Of a stretch of 64,000 bases of DNA, positions 61,420 through 64,000 are shown in pieces. Both the position numbers and the translations under genes were made by a program. How positions within the stretch are numbered: the stretch's first letter is position 1; each line of letters starts with the position of its first letter. Source of the stretch: Ardenticatenaceae bacterium (GTDB lineage Bacteria; Chloroflexota; Anaerolineae; Promineifilales; Promineifilaceae); assembly GCA_020634565.1 (NCBI GenBank), contig JACKBN010000006.1:62001-126000 (forward strand), given 5' to 3'. The notes under the pieces were generated by a model that saw only the letters and a program-made list of their open reading frames with translations, did no database searches and was not told where the DNA came from.

Positions 61420-63489
61420 TTAGCGATTCAAGAATTCAGGCTGTGTTGCCTGGACGAAGAAGTCCACCAGGTCCCCGGTATTGGTTTCACCAGAGAACTT
61501 CCACGTTGGCTGAATGATCATAGTTGGCTGTCCTTCATACCGAGTGGTGCCATCTTCATTCGTCGGCCAGCTGTAGGTGGTGAAGTAAGCCAGTGTGACC
61601 TCATTCACCGTAAATGATTCATAGGTGAACGGCTCAAAGATTGGGCCTTCGCCATCAATGGGCAACGGTTCTTCAATCGGTTCCACGGGGAAGCTTTCTT
61701 CGCTAGGCGGAATGTTGACGATTTTGTCGATATTTTCCCAATCCAGTACCGGATAAGCTTGCCCCAGGTCGCGGGCGCTCCAGGCGAAGAGGTACACTTC
61801 TGTGCCATCTTCCAGATCGGCGGGTGGGTCTAGCACAAGGTAGGTGATGCCTGATTCATAGTTGGTAAACTGCACCTGGTCGCCGTCACGGGCGATGATG
61901 CCGGGGCCAGAGGCTTCGGGCCGAGCATCGCGATCTACGGGTTCCCATCCTGCAAGTTCAATGGTGTCGCCGTTCGGGCCAAGCTGCCCCCAAACGTGGG
62001 TTTGTTCACCGACTCGCTCGGCCAGGGCAGTCAGCGTGGCCGTATCTGCCTGGATGACGTATTCGCGTACCTGAATGCGCGGGTCGCCATTGCCATCAAT
62101 TGGCAGGAAGACCACGGGCCATTCGTACAGATGAATCTCGTCGCCGGGCTCGTATTCACGCACCCAGAATTGGTAAAGGTCAGCGGTGGGGTCTTCCAGG
62201 AAGACTGGCTCGCTAATGGCCAGCTCTGGCCGGACACCATACTGGTATAGAATGTGGTTGTCGGACACGCCACTTTGCAGGAGCTCCCACGCTTCTTGTG
62301 CGGTGATGAGCGGGTAGCGGCCCAGCGTTTCTGCATTGCGCAAAACTTGGTAGCTCACGAAGAAGATACGGCCGTCATGGCTTACACCCACGGTCAGTTC
62401 TGGCTGGTTAGTCGGCTCACCGTTGATGGTGCGCACAAAGTTCACGTCGGAGCCCCAGATTTGCTGGACTTCGTAATCGAAGTTGAGCAGGCCGCGCTCT
62501 TGGATAAACGCTTCGGCAATAGGAACGGCCGCTTCAAACGAAATCGGGTTCTCATAATCGTTCTCAATGCTCACGTCGTTGTAGTAAGCCCCCCATTGGT
62601 CAATGATGAGGCTGCGCGGGCCGTCAAACACGCGGTAGACGACGGGCGGTTCGTAAACAGGGCCGCCAGCTTCAGGCTCGAAGACCGGATATTGTTCCTG
62701 GTAAATCTGGCCGGTGAAGCCAAAGCGGCTGGCCAGATCGCGCACTGCATCCAGGCTGATACCCTCGCCGGGCACGTTTTGCAGCACTGGCGCCAATGTC
62801 GGCTCGGTGGGCAGCGTGGCGTTCAGCGTGAAAATCGTGCCAGAGAATGGATCTGTGAAGATGAAGCTGCTATCGGCGGCAAATGCGGCACTTTCAGTGG
62901 CAACACCACCCCCGCCAGATTGTGGCCGTGGGTTACCGCCACCGCCACCGCCCAAGCCATTGGTCTGGTTGCCTTCCAGCACGGGCAGCGCGGGCAGATC
63001 GGCCACTTCTACTGCCTCATCGGTTGCATCCGGTTCATTGGTTGCCTGATCGGTTTCTTCTACTTCACTGCCGGTCGCGTCAGCTACGGGCTCGACCGTG
63101 TTATTGTTGTTAGTCCTATTTAAAAGTACGTATGCGCCCACAATAACCAGCGCCAAAACGCCGAGAGCGCCCAGTAGGTATTTATTGCGATTCATGGTTG
63201 TTCCTTCCTTTACTAGTTGTTTGAGCTGCTGCCAGAACGACGGCCGTTCTGGCGGCACAGCTTTGTTTTTCATTTTTTGCCTGTAGGCTGCCCTGCGGGC
63301 CAGTTGACTACCAAGCTGAGCCACAAAATCGGGATCAGGGTGGGTGTCTTCGGCCAGTCGGATTAATCGGGCGGCCAGTTCAGCCTCTTGCTGGACGGCG
63401 TCACTAACGGGCGGTTGTTGTTTGCCCTGCATTTCGGCATCGATGCGCCGGTTTAGTTCATCCGCCAGAATTGGATCTTGTTCTTTCAT
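61420..63489 (-). CDS. Putative membrane-anchored anti-sigma factor with large outer domain
   Basis: 689 residues. The cytosolic N-terminal 100 residues (LNRRIDAEM, AELAARLIRLAE) have the helical look of an anti-sigma domain; one membrane helix at about 104-124; an acidic, Gly-rich linker (GLGGGGGGNPRPQSGGGG); then about 480 residues outside the cell with repeated beta-rich units (VYRVFDGPRSLIIDQWGAYYND, YEPGDEIHLYEWPVVFLPIDG). The 4-nt overlap with the sigma gene and the topology support its role. The outer domain resembles no named fold I can identify; it may sense the envelope. No zinc HxxxCxxC motif is present. Confidence 0.8.
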   Translation of the reverse strand: MKEQDPILADELNRRIDAEMQGKQQPPVSDAVQQEAELAARLIRLAEDTHPDPDFVAQLGSQLARRAAYRQKMKNKAVPPERPSFWQQLKQLVKEGTTMNRNKYLLGALGVLALVIVGAYVLLNRTNNNNTVEPVADATGSEVEETDQATNEPDATDEAVEVADLPALPVLEGNQTNGLGGGGGGNPRPQSGGGGVATESAAFAADSSFIFTDPFSGTIFTLNATLPTEPTLAPVLQNVPGEGISLDAVRDLASRFGFTGQIYQEQYPVFEPEAGGPVYEPPVVYRVFDGPRSLIIDQWGAYYNDVSIENDYENPISFEAAVPIAEAFIQERGLLNFDYEVQQIWGSDVNFVRTINGEPTNQPELTVGVSHDGRIFFVSYQVLRNAETLGRYPLITAQEAWELLQSGVSDNHILYQYGVRPELAISEPVFLEDPTADLYQFWVREYEPGDEIHLYEWPVVFLPIDGNGDPRIQVREYVIQADTATLTALAERVGEQTHVWGQLGPNGDTIELAGWEPVDRDARPEASGPGIIARDGDQVQFTNYESGITYLVLDPPADLEDGTEVYLFAWSARDLGQAYPVLDWENIDKIVNIPPSEESFPVEPIEEPLPIDGEGPIFEPFTYESFTVNEVTLAYFTTYSWPTNEDGTTRYEGQPTMIIQPTWKFSGETNTGDLVDFFVQATQPEFLNR

Positions 63490-64000
63490 GCGGTTGCCTC
63501 CTGATTTGGATCAAGCCGGGTTTGCAAATCTTGCAGACCTCGATGCAGCAGCATGCGCACAGCTGGCTCTTGCCGCCGCATCAGGCGGGCAATTTCTGGT
63601 ATGTCCAGCCCACCAAACAGTCGGAGTGAGATTGCTTCAGCGCGGTCGGGTGACAAGGTTTGCAGCTTCTGTGCGACCGCTTCAATTTGTAATTTTTGGC
63701 TAACAAGTGTGTCTGGGGCTTCCTGGGTATCGACCAGGTCGCCTGCGGTTTCTAGCATCACTTCCGGCTTTTGCCGGCGATATTTATCCGCCACTTTGTG
63801 CCGGGCAATGCCAAATAACCACGCCAGAAACGGCCGTTCCCCACGGTACTTGTCCAGATTCTCCATCGCTACCAAAAAGGTTTGCGACGTTAAATCTTCG
63901 GCGTCGGCCACGTTGCCTACCCGTACCAGCAGGTAGCGATACACGCGCGTGACGTGCCGTTCGTACAGTCCGTTGAAGGCGCGCAGGTCAGTCCGGGCTG
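63486..64000 (-). CDS. ECF-type RNA polymerase sigma factor, 5' end beyond window
   Basis: About 171 residues visible; an open frame reads through the window edge (FNGLYERHVTRVYRYLL upstream of a GTG at 63944). Region 2: DAEDLTSQTFLVAMENLDKY and FLAWLFGIARHKVADKYRR. Region 4: AISLRLFGGLDIPEIARLM and PAVRMLLHRGLQDLQTRL. The start lies past 64000. It overlaps the putative anti-sigma gene by 4 nt, the usual arrangement, and would direct transcription of envelope or stress genes when released. Confidence 0.9.
   Translation of the reverse strand, partial: ARTDLRAFNGLYERHVTRVYRYLLVRVGNVADAEDLTSQTFLVAMENLDKYRGERPFLAWLFGIARHKVADKYRRQKPEVMLETAGDLVDTQEAPDTLVSQKLQIEAVAQKLQTLSPDRAEAISLRLFGGLDIPEIARLMRRQEPAVRMLLHRGLQDLQTRLDPNQEATA

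Noticed and set aside
1..64000. tRNA, rRNA, transposase or integrase genes
   Set aside because: I looked in the intergenic regions and in unexplained frames and found none that I could support.

Overview
The window looks like a chromosomal segment of a filamentous or biofilm-type member of the Chloroflexota, most likely class Anaerolineae or a relative. This is inferred from the gene style: large SARP and NB-ARC/TPR regulators, Ser/Thr kinases with FHA domains, an LivKHMGF operon with oversized permeases, an Arg-tipped EF-P, nickel superoxide dismutase, and families of short palindromic intergenic repeats. No rRNA, tRNA, CRISPR array, phage or transposase gene was recognised. The sequence is moderately GC-rich and dense in genes.

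Layout. 1-2.1 kb: partial nickel superoxide dismutase (sodN) divergent from a membrane histidine kinase. 2.2-10.5 kb: a minus-strand branched-chain amino acid uptake operon (livK, livH, livM, livG, livF, a second binding protein, and an ornithine cyclodeaminase family enzyme), with a consensus promoter and a structured leader. 10.8-15.3 kb: a minus-strand lipid-precursor operon (plsX, fabF, NERD-like protein, metallo-beta-lactamase-fold hydrolase, phoU). 15.4-16.6 kb: arsR-arsM arsenic methylation operon with a consensus promoter and operator, back-to-back with the plsX promoter. 16.7-20.4 kb: ssb, then leuS behind a leader with a Leu-containing small ORF and tandem terminators. 20.4-21.7 kb: LysM protein and efp. 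21.9-24.4 kb: three zinc-ribbon proteins of unknown role. 24.6-27.2 kb: overlapping chain ridA, response regulator, nucleoside hydrolase, YigZ-family gene. 27.6-31.8 kb: a FAD/Fe-S 2-hydroxyacid oxidase and a glyoxylate-type aminotransferase, both interrupted by single-base frameshifts at 5-nt homopolymers. 32.1-38.9 kb: two paralogous receptor-like Ser/Thr kinases with FHA domain, membrane segment and extracellular calcium-type repeats. 39.3-40.9 kb: cNMP-domain histidine kinase and a small helical protein. 41-46 kb: pgk, unknown gene, crcB, frameshifted PqqB-like hydrolase, aminotransferase. 46.4-51 kb: NB-ARC/TPR protein divergent from a membrane-anchored binding-protein-like gene. 51-57.3 kb: a polar amino acid ABC transporter whose permease contains a piece resembling a solute-binding protein. 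57.8-64 kb: small protein, SARP regulator, large membrane-anchored putative anti-sigma factor and a partial ECF sigma factor.

The most striking feature of the window as a whole is the octamer palindrome ACGGCCGT. I count roughly ninety copies by eye, where about one is expected by chance for a random octamer. It occurs in coding and non-coding DNA and in all reading frames, like the HIP1 palindrome of cyanobacteria. Several families of longer inverted repeats (GTAGGGGC type, CCGCAGAG type, AATTAC type) fill the gaps between genes and in places sit in frame inside genes.
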